Assembly (NCBI GenBank): GCA_910586825.1
Contig: CAJUJF010000002.1
Coordinates: 62,001 to 126,000 of the forward strand
DNA: 64,000 nucleotides
Direction of reading: 5' to 3'
Source: an uncultured Christensenellaceae bacterium
Lineage (GTDB): Bacteria; Bacillota; Clostridia; Christensenellales; Borkfalkiaceae
Under the pieces are notes generated by a model. The model was not told the DNA's origin and searched no databases. It saw only the letters and a program-made list of their open reading frames with translations. Made by a program: the position numbers and the translations under genes. Below, piece by piece: positions 47,731-57,068 of the stretch. Positions within the stretch are counted from its first letter, which is position 1. Each line of letters begins with the position of its first letter.

Positions 47731-50700
47731 TAAAATTCCACCTTGCCCTCGTATACTTTTACCACGTTCCCCGCAAGCGTTACCTTTCCGCTCGTGTAAT
47801 AGCGCACGATCAGATCGCCGCCGCGGACTTTTACCGTAATATCGATGTCCGGCTTACAGAACCCGTTGAGCACGCCGGCGACCGCGGCGGCAGCCGCGCC
47901 CGTACCGCAGGCGAGCGTTTCGCCGTTCCCCCGCTCCCAGACGCGCATTTTCAAAGTACTGTCGTTAACGACGCGAATGAATTCGACGTTCGTCTTTTCG
48001 GGGAAATATTTGCTGTTTTCGATCTTCGCGCCGAGGGTTTCGACCGGAATATCGTCCACTTTGTCGCAGAATATTACACAATGGGGATTTCCGAGGTTGA
48101 CAAGCGTAACGCGATACTCCCTGCCGTCGATCTCCATCGGCTGGTTTACGATCCGTTCGCCCTTCCACACGGAGGGAATTTTCTCCCCGTCAAGCACCGC
48201 TTCTCCCAGTTTGACGCTCGCGCTCGTAACGGCGCCGCCGAAAGAATATACGCTCACCTCTTTGACGCCGCTCATCGTTTCGATCATCATGGTGTCCTTC
48301 GGCACGATCTGTTTTTCGTAAAGGTATTTGGCAACGCAACGGATCGCGTTCCCCGCCATCTTGCCTTCGGTCCCGTCCTGATTGTAAATCCTCATCTTCG
48401 CGTCGGCAATGTCCGATTTCTCTATGAGAACGATCCCGTCGCCGCCGATGCCGTAATGCCGTTCGACAAAATTGATCGCAAGCGATTCGGGACAAGTGAT
48501 CTTCCCCTCCATGTCCTCGAAATAGATGTAATCGTTCCCGCAGGACTGCATCTTGGTGAACTGCAATTCCGTTTTCTTGGTGCGAAGCGCGTTGATATCG
48601 ACGAGCTCCGTATTGTATTCCGTAAATTTACTCGCAACGATATCGCAGAGCGCGTTCGCCGTGTCGAGCGAAGTCAGCACGGTGATTCCCAGCAAAATCG
48701 CATGGTGGTGAAGTTCGATATAGTCCGCAATCGAATCGACGTCCGTTTTTCCCGTGTAGATGATATAATCGATCTTGCCCTCGTCCATCAATTTGCAGAC
48801 CTGTTTCGTCGCTTTCAAACGCTCCACAACCGTAACGTCGATCCCCAAATCGGAAATCACTTTCGCGGTTCCGGCAGTCGCGTACAGATTACAGCCGAGA
48901 TCGGCGAATTTCTTTGCGATCGAAACGAGTTCAAACTTATCCTGATCGTTTACGGTGAAATAGACGCCGACCGGTTTTTCGGGCGTGGGATGGCACATTT
49001 TGAAGCCCGCGGAAACAAGCCCCTTAAACAGCGCCTCTTCGATCGTTTTTCCGATCCCGAGTACTTCGCCCGTCGATTTCATCTCCGGACCGAGCTGAGA
49101 GTTCACGTCGTTCAGTTTTTCAAAACTGAATACGGGAACTTTGACGGCGACGTAAGGAGAGTTTGGATACAATCCCGTACCGTATCCCAACCGTTTCAGT
49201 TTTGCGCCCGTCATGATTTTCGTCGCAAGCTCCACCATCGGCACGCCGGTCACTTTGGAAATATACGGAATCGTACGCGACGCGCGCGGATTGACTTCGA
49301 TCACGTACAGCCGGTTTTGATAAATGAGATACTGTATGTTGATCAGTCCCTTCGTTTTCAAAGAAAGCGCAAGCTGCGTAGAAATGTCCACGATATTGCG
49401 AAGCATCGCATCGCTGAGATGGTACGGCGGATATACCGCGATCGAATCGCCCGAATGCACGCCCGCGCGCTCGATGTGTTGCATGATTCCGGGGATCAGC
49501 ACGTCCACGCCATCGGAAATCGCGTCCACTTCCAATTCGCTGCCCATCAGATACTTGTCGCACAATACCGGATTTTCGATATGTTGCGCTAAAATCACGT
49601 CCATATAACGGGAAATATCGTTCTCCGTAAACGCAATCGTCATGTTCTGTCCGCCGATGACGTACGAAGGACGCAACAGCACCGGATAGCCGAGCCGTTC
49701 CGCCGCGGCAATCGCCTCTTCCTTCGTCATGACCGTCAGTCCCTTGGGACGGGCGATGCCGAATTTTTCGAGCAACGCGTCAAAGCGTTCGCGGTCCTCC
49801 GCCATATCGACGCTGTCCGCGCTCGTTCCGAGAATTCTGATACCCTTTTGCGCAAGATATGCGCAGAGTTTGATCGCCGTCTGTCCGCCGAACGTGATCA
49901 CGACGCCGTAAGGCTTTTCCACGTCGATCACGTTCTGCACGTCTTCGGGCGTGAGCGATTCGAAATACAGTCTGTCCGCCGTATCGAAGTCCGTCGAAAC
50001 CGTTTCGGGGTTGTTGTTGATGATTACGACTTCATAACCGAGTTCTTTCAACGTCCAAACGCAATGTACGGAAGAATAATCGAACTCGATTCCCTGTCCG
50101 ATCCGAATGGGACCCGATCCGATCACAATCACCCGCTTTTTCGTACTTGCATCGACAAAAGGCTTCGCCTCGTCGTGCGCGATCTCGTCGTAAGTCGAAT
50201 AGAAATACGGCGTCTTTGCCGAGAACTCCGCGGCGCAGGTGTCTACCATTTTGAAACATGCGCGGCGATGCGGAGGCAACTTCTCGCCGCTGATCCGCGC
50301 CAGGGCGCGATCGGGATAACCGAGCTTTTTGCCTCTTTCGTAATCTCTTTTATCGAGTTTTTTCCCGCAGATCTCTTTTTCGAACTCGACCAAATTGAGC
50401 AGTTTATTCAAAAACCAGCGATCGATCTTGGTGATATCGAAAACGGTATCGACGGAAATCCCCGCTTTTAACGCGGCAAATACGGCAAACAACCGCTCGT
50501 CCGTCGTCTTGTGCAGTTCGTTCAACAGCTCTTCTTCGCCCAATCCGACGAATTTCGGATATTCGAGCGTGTCGAGCGAAATTTCCGCGCCGCGCACCGC
50601 TTTCATGATCGCCTGTTCGAAAGAAGACCCGATCGCCATCACTTCGCCCGTCGCTTTCATGCGGGAACCGAGGCTCCTGCCGGCATAGAGGAATTTATCG

Positions 50701-51785
50701 AACGGCCATTTCGGAAGTTTTACGACGACGTAGTCGATCGCCGGTTCGAAACACGCGTACGTCTTCCCCGTAACGTCGTTTTTGATTTCGTCGAGCGTAT
50801 AGCCGAGTGCGATCTTGGTCGCAACTTTCGCAATGGGATATCCCGTTGCCTTACTCGCGAGCGCCGAAGAACGGGACACGCGGGGATTTACTTCAATCAC
50901 CGCGTATTCGAAACTGTCGGGATGAAGCGCAAACTGACAGTTGCAACCGCCCTCGATCCCAAGCTCGGTAATGATGTCGAGCGAAGCGGTGCGCAACATC
51001 TGATATTCTTTATCGGAAAGCGTCACCGCGGGCGCAAGAACGATCGAATCCCCCGTGTGTACGCCGACGGGGTCGAAGTTTTCCATCGAACACACGGTAA
51101 TGACGTTGCCCGCGCCGTCGCGCAGAACTTCGAATTCGATCTCTTTCCAGCCGCCGATATATTTTTCGATCAGCACCTGCGTAATGGGCGAGAGCATGAG
51201 ACCGTTATGGGAAATCAGACGAAGCTCTTCTTCGTCGTGCGCAACGCCGCCGCCCGCGCCGCCGAGCGTAAACGCGGGACGGACGATCACGGGATATCCG
51301 AGTTTTTCGGCGATTTCCGCGCAACCGTCCTCCGTATACGCAACGTCGGAAGGAACGACGGGCTGATGCAGTTTGTTCATGGTCTCTTTAAAGAGTTCGC
51401 GGTCCTCTGCGCGATCGATCGCATCGAGCTTCGTACCGATCAGTTTCACGCCCCATTCGTCGAGAAATCCGGACTTGGCAAGTTTGCAGCCCATGGTAAG
51501 CCCCGTCTGTCCGCCGAGAGACGCAAGCAACGAATCGGGCCGTTCTTTAATAATGATCCGCTTTAAGCTGTCTTCCGTAAGCGGTTCGAGATAAATTTCG
51601 TCCGCGAGCATTTTGTCGGTCATGATGGTGGCGGGATTGGAATTGCAAAGAACGACGTTCACGCCCGCGTCTTTCAGAACGCGGCACGCCTGCGCCCCCG
51701 CATAGTCGAATTCCGCGGCTTGTCCGATTACGATCGGTCCGGAACCGATTACAAGAACTTTTTTGATATCGCTTCTCTTAGGCAT
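47730..51785 (-). CDS. carB-dapF: Carbamoyl-phosphate synthase large subunit fused to diaminopimelate epimerase
   Basis: A single frame of 1351 residues. Residues 1 to about 1072 are a complete CarB: two ATP-grasp halves (IGSGPIVIGQAAEFDYAG at 14, IGSGPIRIGQGIEFDYSS near 560), ending in the allosteric MGS domain (about 935-1065). Residues about 1074-1351 are a DapF domain (KMQSCGNDYIYF, HYGIGGDGIVLI, NLGNPHCVIF, GETLACGTGAA with Cys1293). CarB makes carbamoyl phosphate with CarA; DapF makes meso-DAP from LL-DAP. The first catalytic Cys, normally in CGNGIRC, reads AGNAIRC (Ala1144). No ribosome site or start precedes the DapF part, so it is a true fusion. It follows carA by 1 base. Confidence 0.94.
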   Translation of the reverse strand: MPKRSDIKKVLVIGSGPIVIGQAAEFDYAGAQACRVLKDAGVNVVLCNSNPATIMTDKMLADEIYLEPLTEDSLKRIIIKERPDSLLASLGGQTGLTMGCKLAKSGFLDEWGVKLIGTKLDAIDRAEDRELFKETMNKLHQPVVPSDVAYTEDGCAEIAEKLGYPVIVRPAFTLGGAGGGVAHDEEELRLISHNGLMLSPITQVLIEKYIGGWKEIEFEVLRDGAGNVITVCSMENFDPVGVHTGDSIVLAPAVTLSDKEYQMLRTASLDIITELGIEGGCNCQFALHPDSFEYAVIEVNPRVSRSSALASKATGYPIAKVATKIALGYTLDEIKNDVTGKTYACFEPAIDYVVVKLPKWPFDKFLYAGRSLGSRMKATGEVMAIGSSFEQAIMKAVRGAEISLDTLEYPKFVGLGEEELLNELHKTTDERLFAVFAALKAGISVDTVFDITKIDRWFLNKLLNLVEFEKEICGKKLDKRDYERGKKLGYPDRALARISGEKLPPHRRACFKMVDTCAAEFSAKTPYFYSTYDEIAHDEAKPFVDASTKKRVIVIGSGPIRIGQGIEFDYSSVHCVWTLKELGYEVVIINNNPETVSTDFDTADRLYFESLTPEDVQNVIDVEKPYGVVITFGGQTAIKLCAYLAQKGIRILGTSADSVDMAEDRERFDALLEKFGIARPKGLTVMTKEEAIAAAERLGYPVLLRPSYVIGGQNMTIAFTENDISRYMDVILAQHIENPVLCDKYLMGSELEVDAISDGVDVLIPGIMQHIERAGVHSGDSIAVYPPYHLSDAMLRNIVDISTQLALSLKTKGLINIQYLIYQNRLYVIEVNPRASRTIPYISKVTGVPMVELATKIMTGAKLKRLGYGTGLYPNSPYVAVKVPVFSFEKLNDVNSQLGPEMKSTGEVLGIGKTIEEALFKGLVSAGFKMCHPTPEKPVGVYFTVNDQDKFELVSIAKKFADLGCNLYATAGTAKVISDLGIDVTVVERLKATKQVCKLMDEGKIDYIIYTGKTDVDSIADYIELHHHAILLGITVLTSLDTANALCDIVASKFTEYNTELVDINALRTKKTELQFTKMQSCGNDYIYFEDMEGKITCPESLAINFVERHYGIGGDGIVLIEKSDIADAKMRIYNQDGTEGKMAGNAIRCVAKYLYEKQIVPKDTMMIETMSGVKEVSVYSFGGAVTSASVKLGEAVLDGEKIPSVWKGERIVNQPMEIDGREYRVTLVNLGNPHCVIFCDKVDDIPVETLGAKIENSKYFPEKTNVEFIRVVNDSTLKMRVWERGNGETLACGTGAAAAAVAGVLNGFCKPDIDITVKVRGGDLIVRYYTSGKVTLAGNVVKVYEGKVEF

Positions 51786-51786
51786 A

Positions 51787-52848
51787 TTATTTCTCCTTCT
51801 TCATGCACGCAATAAATTCGTCGAACAAATAATTCGCGTCATGCGGTCCGCCGCACGCCTCGGGATGGAACTGAACGGTAAATGCGTTGACATCGGGATA
51901 ATCCACCCCTTCGCACGTATTGTCGTTGCCGTTTACGAAGCTGAGCTTCCCGCAAGGAAGAGAATCGCTCACCACTTCGTAACCGTGATTCTGCGAGGAA
52001 ATAAACACTCTGCCCGTGGAAAGCTGTTTTACGGGCTGGTTCGCGCCGCGGTGTCCGTACTTCATTTTACGCGTCTTTCCGCCCATGGCAAGCGCGAAGA
52101 GCTGATGCCCGAGACAGATCCCGAAAATGGGTTTCTTTCCGATCAGCTTGCGGATATTCTCGATGATCGCCGTATTTTCCGCGGGATCGCCGGGTCCGTT
52201 CGCGAGCATGATCCCGTCCGGATTGCGCTTTAACACCTCTTCGGCGGGATAATATGCGGGTACGACGGTCACGCGGCAACCGCGTTTCAAAAGTTCGCGC
52301 TCGATATTTCCTTTCGCGCCGAAATCGTAGAGCAGAACGGAAGGTCCGCCATCCTTGCCCATAACGGTGATCTCATCCGCCGTCACCGCCTGCACCGCAT
52401 TTTTTACGCGGTAAGCGTTGAGCGCCGTGAAATCTTTCAACGGGGCAAACGTTATCGCCGCGTTCATGACGCCGACTTCGCGCACGATCCGCGTCAGTTC
52501 GCGCGTATCCACGCCGTAAACCGCGGGGATTCCCTGCTCCTTCAAAAATTCTTCGACCGTGCCTTCGCAACGGAAATTCGAAGGTTTGTCGCATTTCTCG
52601 CGCACGATATATGCCGTAATCCAACTCCGTTTGCTTTCGAAATCGGAAGAAATCACTCCGTAATTCCCGATCAAAGGGAACGTATGCATTACGATTTGCC
52701 CGTAATAACTCGGATCGGTAAGCGTTTCCAGATATCCCGTCATTCCCGTGGTGAATACAAGTTCCCCCACGACTTCGCGCTCGGCGCCAAAGGAATAACC
52801 CTCGAATACTCTGCCGTTTTGCAACGTTACGTAAACTTTTTTCTCCAT
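51787..52848 (-). CDS. carA: Carbamoyl-phosphate synthase small subunit
   Basis: CarA hydrolyses glutamine and passes ammonia to CarB. The 353-residue protein has LVFTTGMTGYLETLTDPSYYGQ in the N-terminal half and a class I amidotransferase domain with the nucleophile in GICLGHQLFALA (near residue 245) and HPEACGGPHD near the end. The end of carA carries AAGGAG for carB. It is in one operon with argF and the other arginine genes, so the carbamoyl phosphate is probably aimed at citrulline. Confidence 0.97.
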   Translation of the reverse strand: MEKKVYVTLQNGRVFEGYSFGAEREVVGELVFTTGMTGYLETLTDPSYYGQIVMHTFPLIGNYGVISSDFESKRSWITAYIVREKCDKPSNFRCEGTVEEFLKEQGIPAVYGVDTRELTRIVREVGVMNAAITFAPLKDFTALNAYRVKNAVQAVTADEITVMGKDGGPSVLLYDFGAKGNIERELLKRGCRVTVVPAYYPAEEVLKRNPDGIMLANGPGDPAENTAIIENIRKLIGKKPIFGICLGHQLFALAMGGKTRKMKYGHRGANQPVKQLSTGRVFISSQNHGYEVVSDSLPCGKLSFVNGNDNTCEGVDYPDVNAFTVQFHPEACGGPHDANYLFDEFIACMKKEK

Positions 52849-52873
52849 GCGTAACCTCTTCTTTTGACTCGCT

Positions 52874-53776
52874 TTATTTTAACAGCTTGCAAAGCACGGC
52901 TTTTTGTGCATGCAAACGGTTTTCCGCTTCATCGAAAATTTCGTCGGCATGCGCCTCGAAAACCTCCGCAGTGATCTCTTCGCCGCGATGCGCGGGAAGA
53001 CAGTGCTGTACCATCGCGTCTTTTTTAGCGGCGCTTAATACCTTTTCGTTGATCTGATACCCTCTGAACGCTGCCTCGCGCTTTTCCTTTTCCCCTTCCT
53101 GCCCCATGGAAGCCCAGACGTCGGTGATCAGCACGTCGGCGTCCTTTGCGGCTTCTTCCACACTCTCGGTCATGAGAAAATCCCCTTCTTTCTTCGCCCA
53201 GTCGATGAGTTCGGAATCCGGCTCGTAATCCTTGGGACAGGCGATCGAAAACTTCATGCCGGTTTTGATCGCCCCGACGATCAGGGAATTCGCCATATTG
53301 TTTCCGTCGCCGATAAAACAGGCTTTCAAGCCCGCGAACGAACCCTTGCGCTCGCGGATCGTCATCAGATCGGCAAGTACCTGACAAGGGTGACAATAGT
53401 CGGTAAGCCCGTTGATGACGGGAATCGAACCGAACCGCGCCAGGTCTTCCACTTCCTTTTGCGCGAACGTGCGGATCATGATCCCATCCAGATAACGCGA
53501 AAGTACCCGCGCGGTGTCTTCGACGGGTTCTCCGCGACCGATTTGGAGGTCGCGGTTACTCAGAAACAATGCGTAACCGCCGAGTTCGTACATACCCGTT
53601 TCAAAGGACACGCGGGTGCGCGTCGAGGATTTCTGAAAAATCATGCCCAGCTTTTTCCCGTGAAGATAATCCCCGTACACCCCTTTCTTGCGTTCGTATT
53701 TGAGCTGATCGGCAAGATTGAGTACGGAGAGGATCTCTTCGCGCGTAAGATCCATGAGTTTGAGTAAATGCTTCAT
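52874..53776 (-). CDS. argF: Ornithine carbamoyltransferase
   Basis: The 300-residue enzyme makes citrulline from ornithine and carbamoyl phosphate. Carbamoyl-phosphate loop STRTRVSFETG (near residue 45), the HPCQVLADLMT segment and the ornithine loop HCLPAHRGEEI (near 262) are intact; HCLP is the mark of ornithine rather than aspartate carbamoyltransferase. I chose ATG at 53776, overlapping the argD stop (ATGA) after AGAGGTG; a frame to 53896 is argD sequence. Confidence 0.96.
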   Translation of the reverse strand: MKHLLKLMDLTREEILSVLNLADQLKYERKKGVYGDYLHGKKLGMIFQKSSTRTRVSFETGMYELGGYALFLSNRDLQIGRGEPVEDTARVLSRYLDGIMIRTFAQKEVEDLARFGSIPVINGLTDYCHPCQVLADLMTIRERKGSFAGLKACFIGDGNNMANSLIVGAIKTGMKFSIACPKDYEPDSELIDWAKKEGDFLMTESVEEAAKDADVLITDVWASMGQEGEKEKREAAFRGYQINEKVLSAAKKDAMVQHCLPAHRGEEITAEVFEAHADEIFDEAENRLHAQKAVLCKLLK

Positions 53777-54936
53777 TTCAACACCTCTTTTAATATAGAA
53801 AGACCTTCGTCCATTTCCCGTTTCGTGATCGTGAGCGGCGGCACGATGCGTACTCTTCCGTGCGCAGTAAGCACCAGCAGTCCCTTTTCGAGACATTTCC
53901 GCGCAACTTCTCCCGCAGACTTATCCGCGGTAAATCCGAGCATCATTCCCATGCCCGTGACTTCCTGCACACCGTCCAGACCCTTTAATTTCGCGCGGAG
54001 ATATTCCGCTTTTCCCTGCACTTCCAATAAAAATTCTTCGCTGAGACGGGAGATCACGTTGACTGCCGCCGCGCAACAAACAGGATTTCCGCCGAACGTC
54101 GAGCCGTGTTCCCCGCGGGACAACGCATGCTCCGCCTTTCCGAAAAAGAGACACGCGCCGAGCGGCAATCCGCCCGCAATCCCTTTTGCCGTCGTCACCA
54201 GATCGGGAGAAATTTTAAAATGTTCGTAGGCGTACAGTTTTCCCGTTCTGCCGTTTCCCGTCTGCACCTCGTCGACGATAAGCAAAATATCCTTGCCCTT
54301 GCAATACCGTTCCAACTCGCGAACGAAATCCTTGTCGAGCGGAATAACGCCGCTTTCGCCCTGAACGCATTCGATGATCACCGCGCACGTGTCGGCGCCC
54401 GCAACTTGCCGGATGCTCTTCATATTCGCTTCCGCCCAATCCACGCCCGAAACGAAGGGATCGAACAACGTATGAAAGGAATCCTGCCCCGTCGCCGTAA
54501 GCGTGAACAGCGTTCTGCCGTGAAAACTGTTTTTCAGCGCGACGATCTTATGCCTGCCCTCGCCGTATTTTTTATACGAATAGGCGCGCGCCGCTTTCAG
54601 CGCGCATTCGTTCGCCTCCGCGCCCGAGTTCGCGAAAAACACCCGTTTCGCACCGGTGCGTTCGCAGAGTAACCGCATCAATTCCGCCTGCGGTTCGCAG
54701 TAGTACAGATTGCTCGCATGCTGGATCTTATCCAACTGCGAAACAACGGCTTTTTTCCATTCTTCGTCGTTCACCCCGAACACGTTTACCGCGATCCCCG
54801 CGCCAAAGTCGATATACTCCTTCCCTTCGGTATCGACGAGCGTCGCGCCTTTCCCGCCCGCCAACGCGACGGGGAAGCGGGAAAAAGTCTCCGCACCGTA
54901 AATTTCGTCTATATTTTTGATTTGTCCGAAATCCAT
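53773..54936 (-). CDS. argD: Acetylornithine aminotransferase
   Basis: A 387-residue class III PLP aminotransferase acting on N-acetylglutamate semialdehyde. NSGAEANECALKAAR, SFHGRTLFTLTATGQ, LIVDEVQTGNGRTGKL and TTAKGIAGGLPLGA (PLP Lys near residue 240) are all present. I chose ATG at 54936 after AAGGAAGG. It lies between argB (37-base gap) and argF. Family members sometimes also act on succinyl-DAP, which the sequence cannot exclude. Confidence 0.95.
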   Translation of the reverse strand: MDFGQIKNIDEIYGAETFSRFPVALAGGKGATLVDTEGKEYIDFGAGIAVNVFGVNDEEWKKAVVSQLDKIQHASNLYYCEPQAELMRLLCERTGAKRVFFANSGAEANECALKAARAYSYKKYGEGRHKIVALKNSFHGRTLFTLTATGQDSFHTLFDPFVSGVDWAEANMKSIRQVAGADTCAVIIECVQGESGVIPLDKDFVRELERYCKGKDILLIVDEVQTGNGRTGKLYAYEHFKISPDLVTTAKGIAGGLPLGACLFFGKAEHALSRGEHGSTFGGNPVCCAAAVNVISRLSEEFLLEVQGKAEYLRAKLKGLDGVQEVTGMGMMLGFTADKSAGEVARKCLEKGLLVLTAHGRVRIVPPLTITKREMDEGLSILKEVLK

Positions 54937-54973
54937 AATCCTTCCTTTTCTCAAAGAAAAGGCGACCTTGTTA

Positions 54974-55831
54974 TCAGTCACCTTTCACAAACATTGTTCC
55001 CAAGCCCTCGTCCGAGAGCAGTTCCAATAAAATAGAATGTTTTACCCTGCCGTCGTGAATGAATACACGGTTCACGCCGTTGCGGATCGCGTCTTTACAG
55101 CACTGTACTTTGGGGATCATCCCGCCCGAAATCACGCCGTCCTTGATAAGGGAAGGAATATCGGAAACGTATACCTTTTTGATCAGGCTGTCTTCCGAGT
55201 CCTTATTCCGCAACAATCCGCGGATATCCGTCATGAGAATGAGACTTTCCGCCTGCAACGCGCCGGCAACGGCGGAAGCGGCGGTATCCGCATTCACGTT
55301 ATAAATATTCCCGTCATCGTCGTATCCTACCGTAGAAATTACGGGAAGATATCCAACATTGAGCGCATTTTCGATCAGTTCCGTATTCACGCGCTTGATT
55401 TTGCCGACAAAACCGAGTTCTTCGCTCTCTTTCTCGCAAAGGAGCATGTTCCCGTCGATCCCGCAGATGCCGAGCGACTTCGCGCCAAGCGAACCTAACA
55501 TGTGAACGAGTTCTTTATTTACCTTTCCGGCAAGCACCATCCGTACGACTTCCGCCGTTTCGGAATCGGTATAACGGAGACCGTTCACGAAACGCGATTC
55601 GATCCCCATGCGTTTCAGCGTTTGGGAAATCTCCGGTCCGCCCCCGTGGATGAGTACGACTTTGATTCCGACAAACTGCAAAATGGTCAGATCGCGCATG
55701 ACCGACCACTTCAATTCGTCGCCGAGCATCGCGTTTCCGCCGTACTTGATCACCAGAATTTTATTCTGATATTTCTCGATGTAGGGCATCGCTTCCAGAA
55801 GAAACTCCGCCTGCGCCTCTTTTCCTATCAC
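54974..55831 (-). CDS. argB: N-acetylglutamate kinase
   Basis: The 285-residue enzyme phosphorylates N-acetylglutamate. VIKYGGNAM (near residue 28), LIHGGGPEIS and SVGYDDDGNIYNVNADTAASAVA are family signatures. The start GTG at 55831 overlaps the argJ stop (GTGA) and GGAG lies 10 bases upstream inside argJ. An N-terminal arginine-sensing helix of the inhibitable hexameric type may be present (QAEFLLEAMPYIEKYQNK), so feedback control is possible. Confidence 0.95.
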   Translation of the reverse strand: MIGKEAQAEFLLEAMPYIEKYQNKILVIKYGGNAMLGDELKWSVMRDLTILQFVGIKVVLIHGGGPEISQTLKRMGIESRFVNGLRYTDSETAEVVRMVLAGKVNKELVHMLGSLGAKSLGICGIDGNMLLCEKESEELGFVGKIKRVNTELIENALNVGYLPVISTVGYDDDGNIYNVNADTAASAVAGALQAESLILMTDIRGLLRNKDSEDSLIKKVYVSDIPSLIKDGVISGGMIPKVQCCKDAIRNGVNRVFIHDGRVKHSILLELLSDEGLGTMFVKGD

Positions 55832-57042
55832 GTTCTGTAATCTCCGTTGATTTTTACGTAATCGTAAGTCAAATCGCATCCCCACGCCGTCGCACCGTAA
55901 ACGCCGTCGTTCAATTCGACGTCGATATAGACGGTTTCTTCGGATAGCACCTTCTTGGCAAGCTCTTCCGAAAAATCAACGCCCATGCCGTTTTCGCATA
56001 CGGGCAACTCGCCCGCAGCCGAACGGAACGTCACGCCGATCTTATTGACGTCGAGATCCGCGCCCGAATACCCGAGCGCGCAAAGCACCCTGCCCCAATT
56101 CGCGTCGCACCCGAACATCGCCGCCTTTAACAAATTGGAATTGATCACGGATTTCGCCGCAAGGCGCGCATCCTCTTTCTTTTTCGCGCCTGAGACGCGG
56201 CATTCGATCAGCTTCGTCGCGCCCTCGCCGTCGCGCGCCAACGCCCTGCACATCGCGGACGTCACCGCATGGAGCGCGTCGCGGAATATCCCGTAATCCC
56301 CGTTTTCTTCGGCAATCTCGGCGTTGCCCGCAAGCCCGCTCGCCAACGCGCAGAACGTATCGTTTGTAGAGGTATCGCGATCGACGCTCAGCATGTTCAG
56401 CGAATCTTTTACGTCTTCCGAAAGCGCCCGCTGCAACATGGCGGGCGAAATCGCAACGTCGGTCGTCACGAACATGAGCATCGTCGCCATATTCGGGCAG
56501 ATCATGCCAACGCCTTTGCAAATCGCGCCGATTCTGCATTGTTTTCCGCCGAGTTCAAAGGAAAACGCAATTTCCTTTTTCACGGTATCCGTCGTCATAA
56601 TCGCTTCCGCCGCCGCGGCGCTGTTACAGCCCAAGCCCCTTACCAGCTCGTCCATTCCGCCCGCGATCGGCTCCAACGAAAGCTTTTGTCCGATCACGCC
56701 CGTGCTTGCGACAACGACGTCGGACGCCGCGACGCCCGTGTAACGCTCCACGAGCGCGCACATCCCTTCTGCGATTTCAATGCCGTTCGCGTTGCAGGTA
56801 TTCGCGTTGCCGCTGTTTACGACGACCGCCTGCGCGTAACCGTCTAAAAGATGTTTCTGCGTTACGAGGATCGGAGCGCCTTTCACCAGATTGGAAGTAT
56901 AAACGCCCGCGCAAGCGCAACGTTTTTCCGCAACGATCAACGCAAGATCTTTTTTTATTTTATTTTTCCGGATCCCGCAATGAACGCCGTTCGCGCGGAA
57001 TCCCTTCGGCGCGCATACGCCGCCTTCGATTTGCCTCAACAT
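55828..57042 (-). CDS. argJ: Glutamate N-acetyltransferase/ornithine acetyltransferase
   Basis: ArgJ recycles acetyl from acetylornithine to glutamate. The 404-residue proenzyme has the self-cleavage site KGVGMICPNMATMLMFVTTD (near residue 185), where the Thr of MAT-ML is the new N-terminal nucleophile. STGVIGQKL and the C-terminal CDLTYDYVKINGDYRT are conserved. No argA or argE is in the window, which fits a cyclic pathway started by a bifunctional ArgJ. Confidence 0.96.
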   Translation of the reverse strand: MLRQIEGGVCAPKGFRANGVHCGIRKNKIKKDLALIVAEKRCACAGVYTSNLVKGAPILVTQKHLLDGYAQAVVVNSGNANTCNANGIEIAEGMCALVERYTGVAASDVVVASTGVIGQKLSLEPIAGGMDELVRGLGCNSAAAAEAIMTTDTVKKEIAFSFELGGKQCRIGAICKGVGMICPNMATMLMFVTTDVAISPAMLQRALSEDVKDSLNMLSVDRDTSTNDTFCALASGLAGNAEIAEENGDYGIFRDALHAVTSAMCRALARDGEGATKLIECRVSGAKKKEDARLAAKSVINSNLLKAAMFGCDANWGRVLCALGYSGADLDVNKIGVTFRSAAGELPVCENGMGVDFSEELAKKVLSEETVYIDVELNDGVYGATAWGCDLTYDYVKINGDYRT

Positions 57043-57068
57043 CGTTTTACTCTATCCTTTTGATTATA

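Noticed and set aside
48500-48620. Frameshift or missed stop joining separate carB and dapF genes
   Set aside because: The frame is continuous, no stop codon remnant or internal ribosome site is seen, and both domains are intact on either side.
47688-49592. Plus-strand open frame of 634 codons
   Set aside because: It is antisense to the carB-dapF fusion and reflects its codon pattern; composition is Arg/His/Phe-rich with no recognisable motifs.
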